44,570 nt of DNA from an uncultured Muribaculaceae bacterium. Lineage in GTDB: Bacteria > Bacteroidota > Bacteroidia > Bacteroidales > Muribaculaceae. Below, piece after piece: positions 32,075-40,062 of this stretch. Position 1 is the first letter of the stretch, and every line of letters begins with the position of its first letter. A program made the position numbers and the translations under genes. The notes beneath the pieces are model-generated. The model worked only from the letters and a program-made list of their open reading frames with translations. It was not told where the DNA came from and made no database searches. The stretch is taken from assembly GCA_910587355.1 (NCBI GenBank), contig CAJUKF010000023.1:1-44570 (forward strand). The letters run 5' to 3'.

Positions 32075-32923
32075 TTATTCTGCTGCGGGAGCTTCTGCAG
32101 CGGGTGCCTCGGCGGGAACTTCTGCAGCTTCGGCAGCGGGGGCGTCGTTGCGGCGCACGCGGCGACGTTCGCGACGGGGAGCAGCATTTTCTTTGTCACC
32201 CTGGGCATTGTTTGCCTCGTCGTCGAGTTTCTCTGCCTTGCGCTCTTCGAGACCTTCGGCCATGGCGGCAACGAGTGTGCCGGCGATGAGCTCGATAGAC
32301 TTGGAGGCATCGTCGTTAGCAGGAATTACGTAATCGACGGTAGAGGGGTCGCTGTTGGTATCTACCATAGCGAATACGGGGATACCGAGACGGTTGGCTT
32401 CTGCAACTGCGATATGCTCTTTGAGTACGTCGACAACGAAGAGAGCCGAGGGAAGACGGTTGAGGTCGGCAATCGAACCGAGAGTCTTCTCGAGTTTGGC
32501 ACGCTGACGGGTAATCTGGAGACGCTCACGCTTCGAAAGGTTGTCGAAAGTGCCGTCTTTGGTCATCTTGTCGATGGTGGTCATCTTGCGCACAGCCTTA
32601 CGGATTGTGGGGAAGTTGGTGAGCATGCCGCCGGGCCAGCGCTCAATCACGTAGGGCATGCCTACGCTGGCTGCGAGGTCGGCGATGATTTGCTTGGCCT
32701 GTTTTTTGGTGGCTACGAAGAGCACTTTTTTACCTTGCTTTGCCATGCCGCGGAGCACGTTGGCTGCCTCGGCGAGCTTGGCTTCGGTCTTATAGAGGTC
32801 GATTATGTGGATACCATTGCGCTCCATGAAGATGTAGGGAGCCATTGCGGGGTTCCATTTGCGCTTGAGGTGGCCGAAGTGGCAACCTGCTTCAAGGAGC
32901 TGGTCAAATGTGGGATTAGCCAT
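32075..32923 (-). CDS. rpsB: Ribosomal protein S2
   Basis: The 282-residue small-subunit protein has all S2 features: LLEAGCHFGHLKRKWNP (N-terminal signature), GTKKQA-like ATKKQAKQII, RWPGGMLTNF and the IPANDDASKSIELI end. Residues after about 240 form an acidic and Ala/Pro-rich tail with a short basic patch (RRERRRVRR, then repeated AAEAPAAE), longer than the common S2 length. It lies between rpsI and tsf. The 150-base gap upstream contains two strong hairpins that may be a feedback leader. Confidence 0.97.
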   Translation of the reverse strand: MANPTFDQLLEAGCHFGHLKRKWNPAMAPYIFMERNGIHIIDLYKTEAKLAEAANVLRGMAKQGKKVLFVATKKQAKQIIADLAASVGMPYVIERWPGGMLTNFPTIRKAVRKMTTIDKMTKDGTFDNLSKRERLQITRQRAKLEKTLGSIADLNRLPSALFVVDVLKEHIAVAEANRLGIPVFAMVDTNSDPSTVDYVIPANDDASKSIELIAGTLVAAMAEGLEERKAEKLDDEANNAQGDKENAAPRRERRRVRRNDAPAAEAAEVPAEAPAAEAPAAE

Positions 32924-32965
32924 TTTGAGTTGATGTTGTTAGGTTTACGTTCTTTTGAATTAAGC

Positions 32966-33057
32966 AACTGCGGGGTAGGAGCGTAAGGTCAATCGCCGCA
33001 GTTTAGATACTAAACACTGGTCAGACGGCTCAGGCACACGTGCCCGGCAGAGCCGCC
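32966..33057 (-). promoter_or_regulatory. Candidate structured leader upstream of rpsB
   Basis: In the gap between rpsI and rpsB, AACTGCGG/CCGCAGTT (32966-32973 with 32996-33003) and GACGGCTC/GAGCCGCC (33024-33031 with 33050-33057, one G-U), the latter enclosing GGCAC/GTGCC, form two stable hairpins. No -7 box is seen inside. rpsB leaders bind S2 in other bacteria, so autoregulation is a reasonable inference. Confidence 0.45.
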
Positions 33058-33074
33058 GGTGAAAAGAAAAGCGA

Positions 33075-33461
33075 TTAACGCTTTGAGAACTGGAAGCGCT
33101 TGCGGGCCTTGGGCTGACCGGGCTTTTTGCGTTCTACTGCACGCGGGTCACGGGTCATGAAGCCATGCTTGCGGAGAACTGCCTTGTCATCAGGATTGAT
33201 TTTAACAAGAGCGCGGGCGATGCCGAGACGGAGTGCTTCTGCCTGGCCTTTGAAACCGCCGCCGTCGAGATTTACATGGATATCGTATTTGTCGGCTACC
33301 TCAAGTGTGTTGAGGGGCTGCTTTACGATGTACTGGAGAATCGACGAGGGGAAGTATACGTTGAGGGGGCGCTTGTTAATGGTGATTGTGCCGTTGCCTT
33401 CTTTAAGAATTACGCGGGCTACGGCAGCCTTACGGCGGCCAACTGCATTTACTGTTTCCAT
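33075..33461 (-). CDS. rpsI: Ribosomal protein S9
   Basis: The 128-residue small-subunit protein starts METVNAVGRRKAAVARV and ends RKRFQFSKR, both diagnostic of S9; the C-terminal basic tail reaches the P-site tRNA. GGGFKGQAEALRLGIARAL is the central signature. It lies 8 bases behind rplM, the normal pairing in bacteria, and forms part of the four-gene translation operon. Confidence 0.98.
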   Translation of the reverse strand: METVNAVGRRKAAVARVILKEGNGTITINKRPLNVYFPSSILQYIVKQPLNTLEVADKYDIHVNLDGGGFKGQAEALRLGIARALVKINPDDKAVLRKHGFMTRDPRAVERKKPGQPKARKRFQFSKR

Positions 33462-33469
33462 TTTGTCGA

Positions 33470-33949
33470 TTATTTCAGTTTGTTAATGTCGATAACAGTG
33501 GGGTTCTGGGCCTCGTGCGGATGATTCGGACCGTTGTAGACGTGCATGTTCTCGATGAGACGGCGTCCGAGACGGTTTTTGGGAAGCATACCCTTCATTA
33601 CGCGGATGAAGAGGGGGTGCATGCCGGGCTTCAGGTGCTTGTTGAACGATTTGTTCATCAGCACTTCGGGGGTGAGCTGACGCTGACCGCCGGGATAGCC
33701 GGTGTAGTTGAGGTAGATGTGGTCAGTCATCTTCTTGCCGGTGAGAACCACTTTGTCGGCATTGATGATAATCACGTTGTCGCCACATTCGACATTGGGC
33801 GAATAGGAGGGTTTGTACTTGCCGCGAAGAAGTTTTGCAACTTTCGAGCAAAGACGGCCAAGGTGCTGGTCGGTGGCATCGATGAGCACCCAGTCGTGCT
33901 GCACTTCCTGTGCGTTGGGGAAATCGGTGCGGTAGCTAATAGTATCCAC
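33470..33949 (-). CDS. rplM: Ribosomal protein L13
   Basis: The 159-residue large-subunit protein shows WVLIDATDQHLGRL, LRGKYKPSYSPNVECGD and GMLPKNRLGRR, all conserved in L13. It is the first gene of rplM-rpsI-rpsB-tsf. A near-perfect promoter and a roughly 100-base leader precede it. The leader can fold, and a leader class upstream of L13 genes has been described in Bacteroidia, so feedback by L13 is possible. Confidence 0.98.
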   Translation of the reverse strand: MDTISYRTDFPNAQEVQHDWVLIDATDQHLGRLCSKVAKLLRGKYKPSYSPNVECGDNVIIINADKVVLTGKKMTDHIYLNYTGYPGGQRQLTPEVLMNKSFNKHLKPGMHPLFIRVMKGMLPKNRLGRRLIENMHVYNGPNHPHEAQNPTVIDINKLK

Positions 33950-34053
33950 TTTCTAATTTCTTGATTAAATGTTACATAATTCGACTGTCGCGTTGAGGCT
34001 CGCTTGGCCAAAAGGTCGCCGCGCGGCTGTCATCAAAGTGTTGGACATAATCG
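33950..34053 (-). promoter_or_regulatory. Candidate L13 ribosomal-protein leader
   Basis: The untranslated stretch between the predicted transcript start and rplM can fold: GAC-CGCG and CGCG-GTC segments close a helix (about 33991-34032) with mismatches around an inner GC-rich loop region (GGCGACC, GGCC, GAGCC). An L13 leader class in Bacteroidia is known to me from the literature, but I cannot align to it here. Confidence 0.45.
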
Positions 34054-34059
34054 GTGCCG

Positions 34060-34089
34060 CAAAGGTACGACTTTTTTTTAATTTGACAA
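34060..34089 (-). promoter_or_regulatory. Promoter of the rplM operon
   Basis: On the minus strand TTTG with TTG at 34089-34087, a 19-base spacer and TACCTTTG (34067-34060). This is an excellent match to the Bacteroidetes consensus. Confidence 0.88.
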
Positions 34090-34175
34090 AACTTTTTTCA
34101 TCCTCCCCCAAAAACGAGCTGTCGTCAATTAACATTTTTAGTAGTGACGCAATTGTTCGCGTCCGGGTGATAGCA

Positions 34176-34964
34176 TCACACTTCTTCTCCTGCCTCCCCG
34201 GCTCCGAAGAGTGCGAAATCATATACAGTGGGGTCGTCAGGATTGAAACGGCGCAGTACCTCGGTAAGCTCTTCGACAGCCTTGCGGTCGTTCTGACGAC
34301 GCGTAAGCAGCCCCAAGGCACGCGAGGTATTGCCCGAATGCACGTCGAGAGGAATGAACAGTTGCGACGGCCGGAGCGCTTCCCAGCATCCGATGTCCAC
34401 AATGCCGTCGCGACGCACAAGCCACCGCAACGCCATATTGAGTCGTTTAAGAGCCGATTTATCGGGCTTGTCTGGCAGACAGCGCGAAGGGCCGTCAAGC
34501 CGACATGAGCGGTTTGCCCGGCAGAGCACGGCGTTGATATTCTCCGCAAGTGTCCAGGCGGCTGCTTCGGAATCGGCTGCGCCTGTAGCCACGGCAAAAT
34601 CTTCAAGCGAACCGTAGTTGCGGTATAGTTCGCGTAGCCCCCGCAGAAAATAGCGTAGATGACGACCGAAGAAAGTCCGGTGTATATTGCCCTCCCCTAT
34701 CGCCTCGATATCGCCATCAAGCACAAACCTCAGAGGCTCGCCCCCGAGCAGGCAATGCAGCTTCTCGGCATCGGCGAGTATCATTGAACGGCGCCCCCAG
34801 GCTATCGTAGAGGTAAGGAGAGACGAAATCTCTATATCCCGCTTGTCGCTGAAGCGACGCGGAAACTGCACCGGGTCACTCTCGGCGAACGACGGCACAT
34901 TATATTGCCCGGCAAGTATGTCGAGTTTCGTCTTCAGACCCGATAAGTCGGCTTCGGTCATCAT
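34176..34964 (-). CDS. TIGR02757 family protein (DUF2400)
   Basis: The 262-residue protein matches the TIGR02757 family by its PVQFPRRFSDKRDIEISSLL start, IAWGRRSMI, the LNMALRWLVRRD helix and IPLDVHSGNTSRALGLL. The family is widespread in Bacteroidetes and some other phyla. Its fold has been related to helix-hairpin-helix DNA glycosylases as far as I recall, and function is unknown. It lies 29 bases behind queA on the same strand and probably ends that transcript. Confidence 0.85.
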   Translation of the reverse strand: MMTEADLSGLKTKLDILAGQYNVPSFAESDPVQFPRRFSDKRDIEISSLLTSTIAWGRRSMILADAEKLHCLLGGEPLRFVLDGDIEAIGEGNIHRTFFGRHLRYFLRGLRELYRNYGSLEDFAVATGAADSEAAAWTLAENINAVLCRANRSCRLDGPSRCLPDKPDKSALKRLNMALRWLVRRDGIVDIGCWEALRPSQLFIPLDVHSGNTSRALGLLTRRQNDRKAVEELTEVLRRFNPDDPTVYDFALFGAGEAGEEV

Positions 34965-34993
34965 CTGAACTTATTATAATGTATAGCCTTTTA

Positions 34994-36046
34994 TCAGCCG
35001 ATGATGAGCATGGCGTCACCGTAGCAGCCGAAACGGTATTTCTCCTTAAGAGCCGTTTCATAGGCCTTCATTACCAGCTCATAGCCGCCGAAAGCTGCAA
35101 CCATCATGAGCATGGTCGAATACGGCATATGGAAGTTGGTAATCAGGTCGGTGGCCACAGTGAAATCATACGGAGGGAAAATGAAGCGGTTGGTCCACCC
35201 GTCGTATGTCTTCATATGGCCGCCCATGCTTTCGGCTGTTACAATGGCACGGAGCACCGATGTTCCCACAGCCACAACTCGGTGATTCTCGTCGCGGGCA
35301 TGATTCACAGTCTCGACAAGTTCTGGCGAGGCAATCATCTGTTCCGAATCCATGCGATGTTTGGTAAGGTCTTCCACATCAATCTCGCGGAAAGCTCCCA
35401 GCCCGCTGTGGACAGTCACGAATGCTTTCTTCACGCCGTTGATTTGCAGACGCGTAAGCAATCCCCGGGAGAAGTGCAGACCGGCAGCCGGAGCAACGAC
35501 AGCGCCTTCCTTATCGGCGAATATACACTGATAGTCTTCGGCATCGCATGCCTCGGGCTCACGAGTGATATAGGGCGGCAGAGGTGTCATACCAAGAGCA
35601 TAGAGGTCAGCCTTGAATTTATCGTGAGGCCCGTCGTAAAGGAAACGGAGCGTGCGGCCGCGCGAAGTCGTATTGTCAATCACTTCCGCTACCATTGAGT
35701 CATCGTCTCCAAAGTAAAGCTTGTTGCCTATGCGTATTTTACGGGCCGGCTCTACGAGCACATCCCATAATTTGTTGTCGGCATTCAGTTCGCGGAGAAG
35801 AAACACCTCGATGCGCGCTCCGGTTTTCTCCTTGTTACCGTAGAGAAGTGCCGGGAAAACACGTGTGTCGTTGAATACCATCACATCGCCGTCGTTATAA
35901 TAGCCGAGGATGTCGGAGAAAATGTGGTGAGAGATTTCGCCTGTCTTACGGTTGACAATCATAAGCCGTGCGTCATCGCGGTTAGGAGTGGGATGAGAGG
36001 CGATAAGTTCGTCGGGAAGATTGAATTTGAACTGTGATAACTTCAT
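34994..36046 (-). CDS. queA: S-adenosylmethionine:tRNA ribosyltransferase-isomerase
   Basis: The 350-residue enzyme adds the ribosyl part of SAM to preQ1 in tRNA, the penultimate step to queuosine. Signatures are FNLPDELIASHPTPNRDDARLM, MVFNDTRVFPALL, PLPPYI, AAGLHFSRGLL and VHSGLGAFREI. The length is normal. It is separated from truB by 74 bases that hold only a weak -7-like box (CATCTTTG), so it may be part of the ftsX-uppP-truB transcript. Confidence 0.97.
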   Translation of the reverse strand: MKLSQFKFNLPDELIASHPTPNRDDARLMIVNRKTGEISHHIFSDILGYYNDGDVMVFNDTRVFPALLYGNKEKTGARIEVFLLRELNADNKLWDVLVEPARKIRIGNKLYFGDDDSMVAEVIDNTTSRGRTLRFLYDGPHDKFKADLYALGMTPLPPYITREPEACDAEDYQCIFADKEGAVVAPAAGLHFSRGLLTRLQINGVKKAFVTVHSGLGAFREIDVEDLTKHRMDSEQMIASPELVETVNHARDENHRVVAVGTSVLRAIVTAESMGGHMKTYDGWTNRFIFPPYDFTVATDLITNFHMPYSTMLMMVAAFGGYELVMKAYETALKEKYRFGCYGDAMLIIG

Positions 36047-36120
36047 CGTGTATCAGGGTTTCGTTGTAAGCAAAGATGAAAGGAATGAGAATAGATTAAG
36101 AGTGGAAAGATGAGATATGA

Positions 36121-36873
36121 TTAATTATCGGAAGACGACATCGGAGGGAGTGCCGCAGCGGCATAGGGATAGTCGGCCGGAAATTCGAGAGTAACGCATT
36201 TCACAAGTTCTGCAGCCTGCTGGACAGAGAGACATTTGTCTGCTGTTACATCGCCTACACGCGTACGCCGCAGTGCGCTGAGATGACCGCCGCTACCGAG
36301 GGCCTCGCCGATATCACGGGCCAGCGCACGGATATACGTTCCCTTGCTGCACACGACACGCACCACGATTTCTGTCGGTGCGAACTGCAGCAGTTCCATT
36401 TCGTCAATCACAAGTACCTTGGGTTTGAGTTCGACATCCGAGCCTTTACGGGCCAGTTTGTAGGCGCGCACGCCATCGACCTTGCATGCCGAGAAAGCCG
36501 GAGGAATCTGCTCTATACGGCCCGTAAACCTGGCGAGAACCTCCTCTACCAGTTCGCGTGTGATATGGTCGGTAGGATACGTCGCGTCAATCTCTGTCTC
36601 AAGGTCGAATGATGGTGTGGTGGCACCGAGAGCGATTGTCGCCACATATTCTTTCACGCCGCTCTGCAGCTCCTCAATCCGTTTGGTAGCACGTCCGGTG
36701 CACAGTATCATCACTCCTGTCGCCAGCGGGTCAAGAGTGCCGGCATGGCCCACCTTGATTTTCTTGTTGCCCAGCCGTCGGGAGAGCGCCCCCCGCAGAC
36801 GTTTCACAGCATCAAACGATGTCCAGCCCAGAGGCTTGTCAATATACAGAATTTCTCCGTCAATGAAATTCAT
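36121..36873 (-). CDS. truB: tRNA pseudouridine synthase B
   Basis: From the start at 36873 the protein has 250 residues and makes pseudouridine 55 in tRNA. The catalytic Asp is D48 in GHAGTLDPLATGV; KPLGWTSF, CSKGTYIRALA-type (VCSKGTYIRALARDIG) and RRTRVG motifs are present. The start at 36873 (MNFIDGEILYIDKP) lies 4 bases beyond the uppP stop; an upstream in-frame ATG would overlap uppP. The tail after about 230 is variable. Confidence 0.96.
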   Translation of the reverse strand: MNFIDGEILYIDKPLGWTSFDAVKRLRGALSRRLGNKKIKVGHAGTLDPLATGVMILCTGRATKRIEELQSGVKEYVATIALGATTPSFDLETEIDATYPTDHITRELVEEVLARFTGRIEQIPPAFSACKVDGVRAYKLARKGSDVELKPKVLVIDEMELLQFAPTEIVVRVVCSKGTYIRALARDIGEALGSGGHLSALRRTRVGDVTADKCLSVQQAAELVKCVTLEFPADYPYAAAALPPMSSSDN

Positions 36874-36877
36874 CGGC

Positions 36878-37729
36878 TCAGAAAAGGTTGTAGCCCTTGG
36901 CAAGGCAGATAAGAGCGACTATGACGCAATATACGGCAAACCATATCAGCTTACCTTTCTTTACGATACTGAGCATCCACTTGCATGCGATACAGCCAAC
37001 GATAAGCGATGCGATGAAGCCCACAATCACGGGGACTGCACCTATTGATGTGGACGCACTGTCGGCTGCCCCGGCACCGAGCATATCCTTCACATCAAGC
37101 AACGCCTCGCCGAGAATGGGAATAATCACCATAAAGAAGGAGAACTGAGCCACTTGCTCGCGCTTGTCGCCAATAAGAATTCCGGTGGCAATCGTCGTGC
37201 CTGAACGTGAGAGGCCCGGCAGCACCGCAACAGCCTGCGCACAGCCGATGACAAACGCATCTGCGAAAGAAATGTCGCGGGGACGGTATGAATTGGCAGG
37301 TCCGTATTCCGTCAGAGGACGCGTACGGAAGAAATAACTGAACGTCAGCAGTGCCGCGGTGGCAAGCAGACAGTATCCCACAAGGGTAAGGTCCTGGCCG
37401 AAAAGCGACTCTATCGCATCCTTGAAAAACAACCCGACAACCGCCACCGGAATGCACGACACAAGAATCTTGCATACATAGTAGAAGTTGTCATCGCGCT
37501 TGAAAGTAAAGAATGACCTGCACAGAGGCATGAACTCGCGCCAAAGCACTATAATCGTGCTCAGCACCGTTGCCACATGCAGTGTCACGTCGAACTGAAG
37601 GCTGTCGGCACCCGACAGTTTAAGGCCGAGCACTTCCCGGCAAATCTCAAGATGCCCCGACGAACTGATAGGCAGATATTCCGCAAGGCCCTGTACTATG
37701 CCCATTATAAGGGCGTCGATTGTATCCAT
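36878..37729 (-). CDS. uppP: Undecaprenyl-diphosphatase
   Basis: The 283-residue membrane protein removes a phosphate from undecaprenyl diphosphate to regenerate the lipid carrier for peptidoglycan and other glycans. The active-site motifs QGLAEYLPISSSGHLEI and LPGLSRSGTTIATGI are intact, and seven or eight hydrophobic segments are visible. It sits two bases behind a DUF3098 gene and just ahead of truB, the arrangement common in Bacteroidetes. Confidence 0.97.
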   Translation of the reverse strand: MDTIDALIMGIVQGLAEYLPISSSGHLEICREVLGLKLSGADSLQFDVTLHVATVLSTIIVLWREFMPLCRSFFTFKRDDNFYYVCKILVSCIPVAVVGLFFKDAIESLFGQDLTLVGYCLLATAALLTFSYFFRTRPLTEYGPANSYRPRDISFADAFVIGCAQAVAVLPGLSRSGTTIATGILIGDKREQVAQFSFFMVIIPILGEALLDVKDMLGAGAADSASTSIGAVPVIVGFIASLIVGCIACKWMLSIVKKGKLIWFAVYCVIVALICLAKGYNLF

Positions 37730-37731
37730 AA

Positions 37732-38010
37732 TTATTTCTTACGGTTCCGGAAAAGCTTTTCGGGGTCAATGATAATGGCCACAGCCATGAGCACAAAGCC
37801 CAGAAAGGCTATGATTGGCCCTACTACTATACGCCGCGTGCTGAAAATATCGGGATTGAAGGCCTCGGCGGTACTGCTTCCGCCGAGCATCAGCAAAAAG
37901 CCGAGCACTATCATCGCGCCGGCTATCGCCATGCCGATGAAATTGCCGCGCTGCAGCGGCATGCCCCGTTTTTCTTTGTTGTTTTCCTGACTTTCTGTCA
38001 TCTTAAACAT
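37732..38010 (-). CDS. DUF3098 family membrane protein
   Basis: A roughly 92-residue protein with a polar, charged N-terminus (MTESQENNKEKRG) and two membrane helices (GMAIAGAMIVLGFLLMLGG and VVGPIIAFLGFVLMAVAIII). It ends in a basic tail (EKLFRNRKK) and carries the DIFSTRRI-type loop of DUF3098. The start could be 38010 or 38001. The gene lies between ftsX and uppP in Bacteroidetes generally, suggesting a role in cell-envelope growth or division, but no function is established. Confidence 0.85.
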   Translation of the reverse strand: MFKMTESQENNKEKRGMPLQRGNFIGMAIAGAMIVLGFLLMLGGSSTAEAFNPDIFSTRRIVVGPIIAFLGFVLMAVAIIIDPEKLFRNRKK

Positions 38011-38057
38011 TATTGATTGTCCATAATGCATCGAGGTCACACCCGATGCACATTATA

Positions 38058-38933
38058 TTATTTTAGAAACATTTCATCGTAAGAAGCCCTGATATAGCGG
38101 TTGGTAGCCACCGCAGCCGTAATCACGCAGATTGACATGCCTAAAAGCGTAAGCGCCACACACACGAGGGCTACCCATTCCCAGGGCAATGTACGCGCAA
38201 GCGTCGGGTCAAGACGCTCGATATACAGGCGCACCGCGCATAGAAATGCCGAGGCGCACAGCCCTGCAATCATGCCGCTCACCATGCCGGATATGACGAA
38301 AGGCCGACGTATGAATCCCCCCGTCGCGCCCACGAGCTTCATGGTGTGAATCACAAAGCGACGCGCATATATCGAAAGACTTATCGTATTGTTAATCAAT
38401 GCCACCGACACAGCGAGGAGTATGGCCGCCACAATAAGCAGAACCGCCCCCACACGCTTGAGCATGCTGTCAACGCCTTCGATGACGGCACTCTCGGTAA
38501 CAACCTCATGCACACCTTCCACGCTGCCGAAACGCTCCACAAGCGCTTCAATACTGTCTACACTTGCATATTCGGGTCGTACGCGCACATCAAACTCCGC
38601 GGAGTAAGGATTGGAATCAAGAAGGCCGCGTATATCCTCCCCGAGATACTGGCTTTCTTCGGCCATTATATCATCGGCCGACGAGAAAGTCATGCGGCTT
38701 ACCGCCGGCGATGCAAGCAGCGCTCGCTTCAGCATGTTGGTCTGGCTGTCGGGGCAATCACGCTCCATTTTAATGACAAAACCCAGATTGCGCCGCACAT
38801 CGTCCGTGAGATTCTTGCCGGAGAGGCCCAGAAATACAGCCAGGCCCAGAAGTATCAGAACGAGTGCCACACTCACCAGCGAAGTGATGCGAGAGCCCAG
38901 AGTGGATATGCGTCGTAAGCGTTTATGTGTCAT
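38058..38933 (-). CDS. ftsX: Cell division protein FtsX
   Basis: About 291 residues from 38933 (MTHKRLRRI). It has an N-terminal membrane helix (VSVALVLILLGLAVFLGLSG), a periplasmic domain (about 50-160) and three further helices with the FtsX-type ARRFVIHTMKLVGATGGFIRRPF loop (residues about 190-213). FtsX works with the ATPase FtsE to activate peptidoglycan hydrolases at the septum. ftsE is not adjacent, as is usual in Bacteroidetes. The promoter upstream makes it the first gene of a ftsX-DUF3098-uppP-truB operon. Confidence 0.94.
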   Translation of the reverse strand: MTHKRLRRISTLGSRITSLVSVALVLILLGLAVFLGLSGKNLTDDVRRNLGFVIKMERDCPDSQTNMLKRALLASPAVSRMTFSSADDIMAEESQYLGEDIRGLLDSNPYSAEFDVRVRPEYASVDSIEALVERFGSVEGVHEVVTESAVIEGVDSMLKRVGAVLLIVAAILLAVSVALINNTISLSIYARRFVIHTMKLVGATGGFIRRPFVISGMVSGMIAGLCASAFLCAVRLYIERLDPTLARTLPWEWVALVCVALTLLGMSICVITAAVATNRYIRASYDEMFLK

Positions 38934-38983
38934 TGTACGGAAAATATGGCCTGCCGTAGGCATACAGCAAACCTAAAATCACG

Positions 38984-39014
38984 CAAAATTAACACATTTG
39001 ACATCCCTTGTCAA
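38984..39014 (-). promoter_or_regulatory. Promoter of the ftsX operon
   Basis: Minus strand TTG (39014-39012), a 20-base spacer and TAATTTTG (38991-38984). The ftsX start follows after about 50 bases. Confidence 0.82.
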
Positions 39015-39056
39015 TACTTTTTGCCAACAATTTGACCCACGGGCCGTATTTTTCCG

Positions 39057-39064
39057 TAATTTTG
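39057..39064 (+). promoter_or_regulatory. -7 box for the acyltransferase remnant
   Basis: TAATTTTG with TTTG at 39031-39034; the 22-base spacer is slightly long. Divergent from the ftsX promoter. Confidence 0.55.
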
Positions 39065-39092
39065 CCCCGAATTCCTAAAAAGCGTGCACAAA

Positions 39093-39858
39093 ATGCCTTT
39101 ATCGCCTATCGACCGGACGGCCCTTACTTCACGGACATTCGATGCCGTGAAATTCATCGCAGCCATTATGGTGGTATGCAGCCACTACATCCGACAGGAA
39201 ATCATGCCGGATTTCGACCCCGACGCCGCGCCACTGACCGATTTCATCGGACAGTTTTTCTTCGCATTCACTGCTTACGCCATGGTCCCGATGTTTTTCG
39301 TCATATCAGGCTATCTACTCTGCCGTACCGAAACTTTCGACCGCACCGTTTACACCCGGCAGATGAAAAGCCGTCTGAAAAGGCTCGGCACGGTTGCCGT
39401 TGTCTTTGTCTACTTTCCGCTTGTGCTCGAAATCGCGGGCGCCTTGTTCCACGGACTATCGCCACAATTCACCATTGCCTCTTTTACCGCACCACTGCTC
39501 TCCTACAGCGAACTGTTTCCGCAAAACACGCCCTTATGGTATATTCGCGACCTGCTGATACTCTGTGCCCTGTCACCCCTGATTCATTGTCTGCTCCGGC
39601 GCATCCCTCGCCTGTGGATTTCAGTCACCGGCACGCTGTATGTGCTCACATTTCGACTTCTACGCACAGCATATGCCTGACATAGGCGACAAACCGTTTG
39701 CGCTGTCTTTGATAGCCTTCACAATCATCCTTACGGCTGCCCTCATATGCACCTACCTTATTCTCAAACGCTTCTGCCCTCGCATTGCCGCAATCACAAC
39801 AGGCCGCATTCCCGAATCGCGAACAGCATCAACAACTACATCAGGCATAGCCGGGTGA
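39093..39858 (+). pseudogene. Acyltransferase-3 (OafA-like) gene, internally deleted and frameshifted
   Basis: The frame from 39093 encodes the N-terminal part of a membrane acyltransferase 3: FDAVKFIAAIMVVCSHYIR with the catalytic-type His, MFFVISGYLLCR, RQMKSRLKRL and TPLWYIRDLLILCALSP. It stops at 39680 after about 195 residues, whereas the family is usually 330 or more. A second frame (39640-39858) continues with a last hydrophobic helix (FALSLIAFTIILTAALICTYLILKR; shown here as FALSLIAFTIILTAAL) and the basic end expected of the C-terminus. Several middle helices are missing, so I read this as deletion plus frameshift. A residual short protein could still be made from the intact promoter. 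Confidence 0.7.
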
Positions 39859-39912
39859 GCGTCCCTTAACCGCGCGAGAAAGCCGCCCAATTACCATTAC
39901 ACACAACCCCTC

Positions 39913-39952
39913 TCAGAGAACTCCGAGAGCTCCGATTACTCCGAGAGCTCCA
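39913..39952. repeat. Nine-base tandem repeat, second copy of the family
   Basis: Four 9-base units (AGAACTCCG, AGAGCTCCG, ATTACTCCG, AGAGCTCCA) in the gap between the acyltransferase remnant and prfC. The unit matches that at 30,821. Both copies lie between convergent genes. Confidence 0.7.
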
Positions 39953-40062
39953 AAATAATTCTCAGTTGAGTGGCGAAGCCACGGCATCGTGAAATCTCCG
40001 CACCCCAACACCTATAACATTCGCAATGTCAGCAATATACGCCACTTCCACGGCATCATCTC

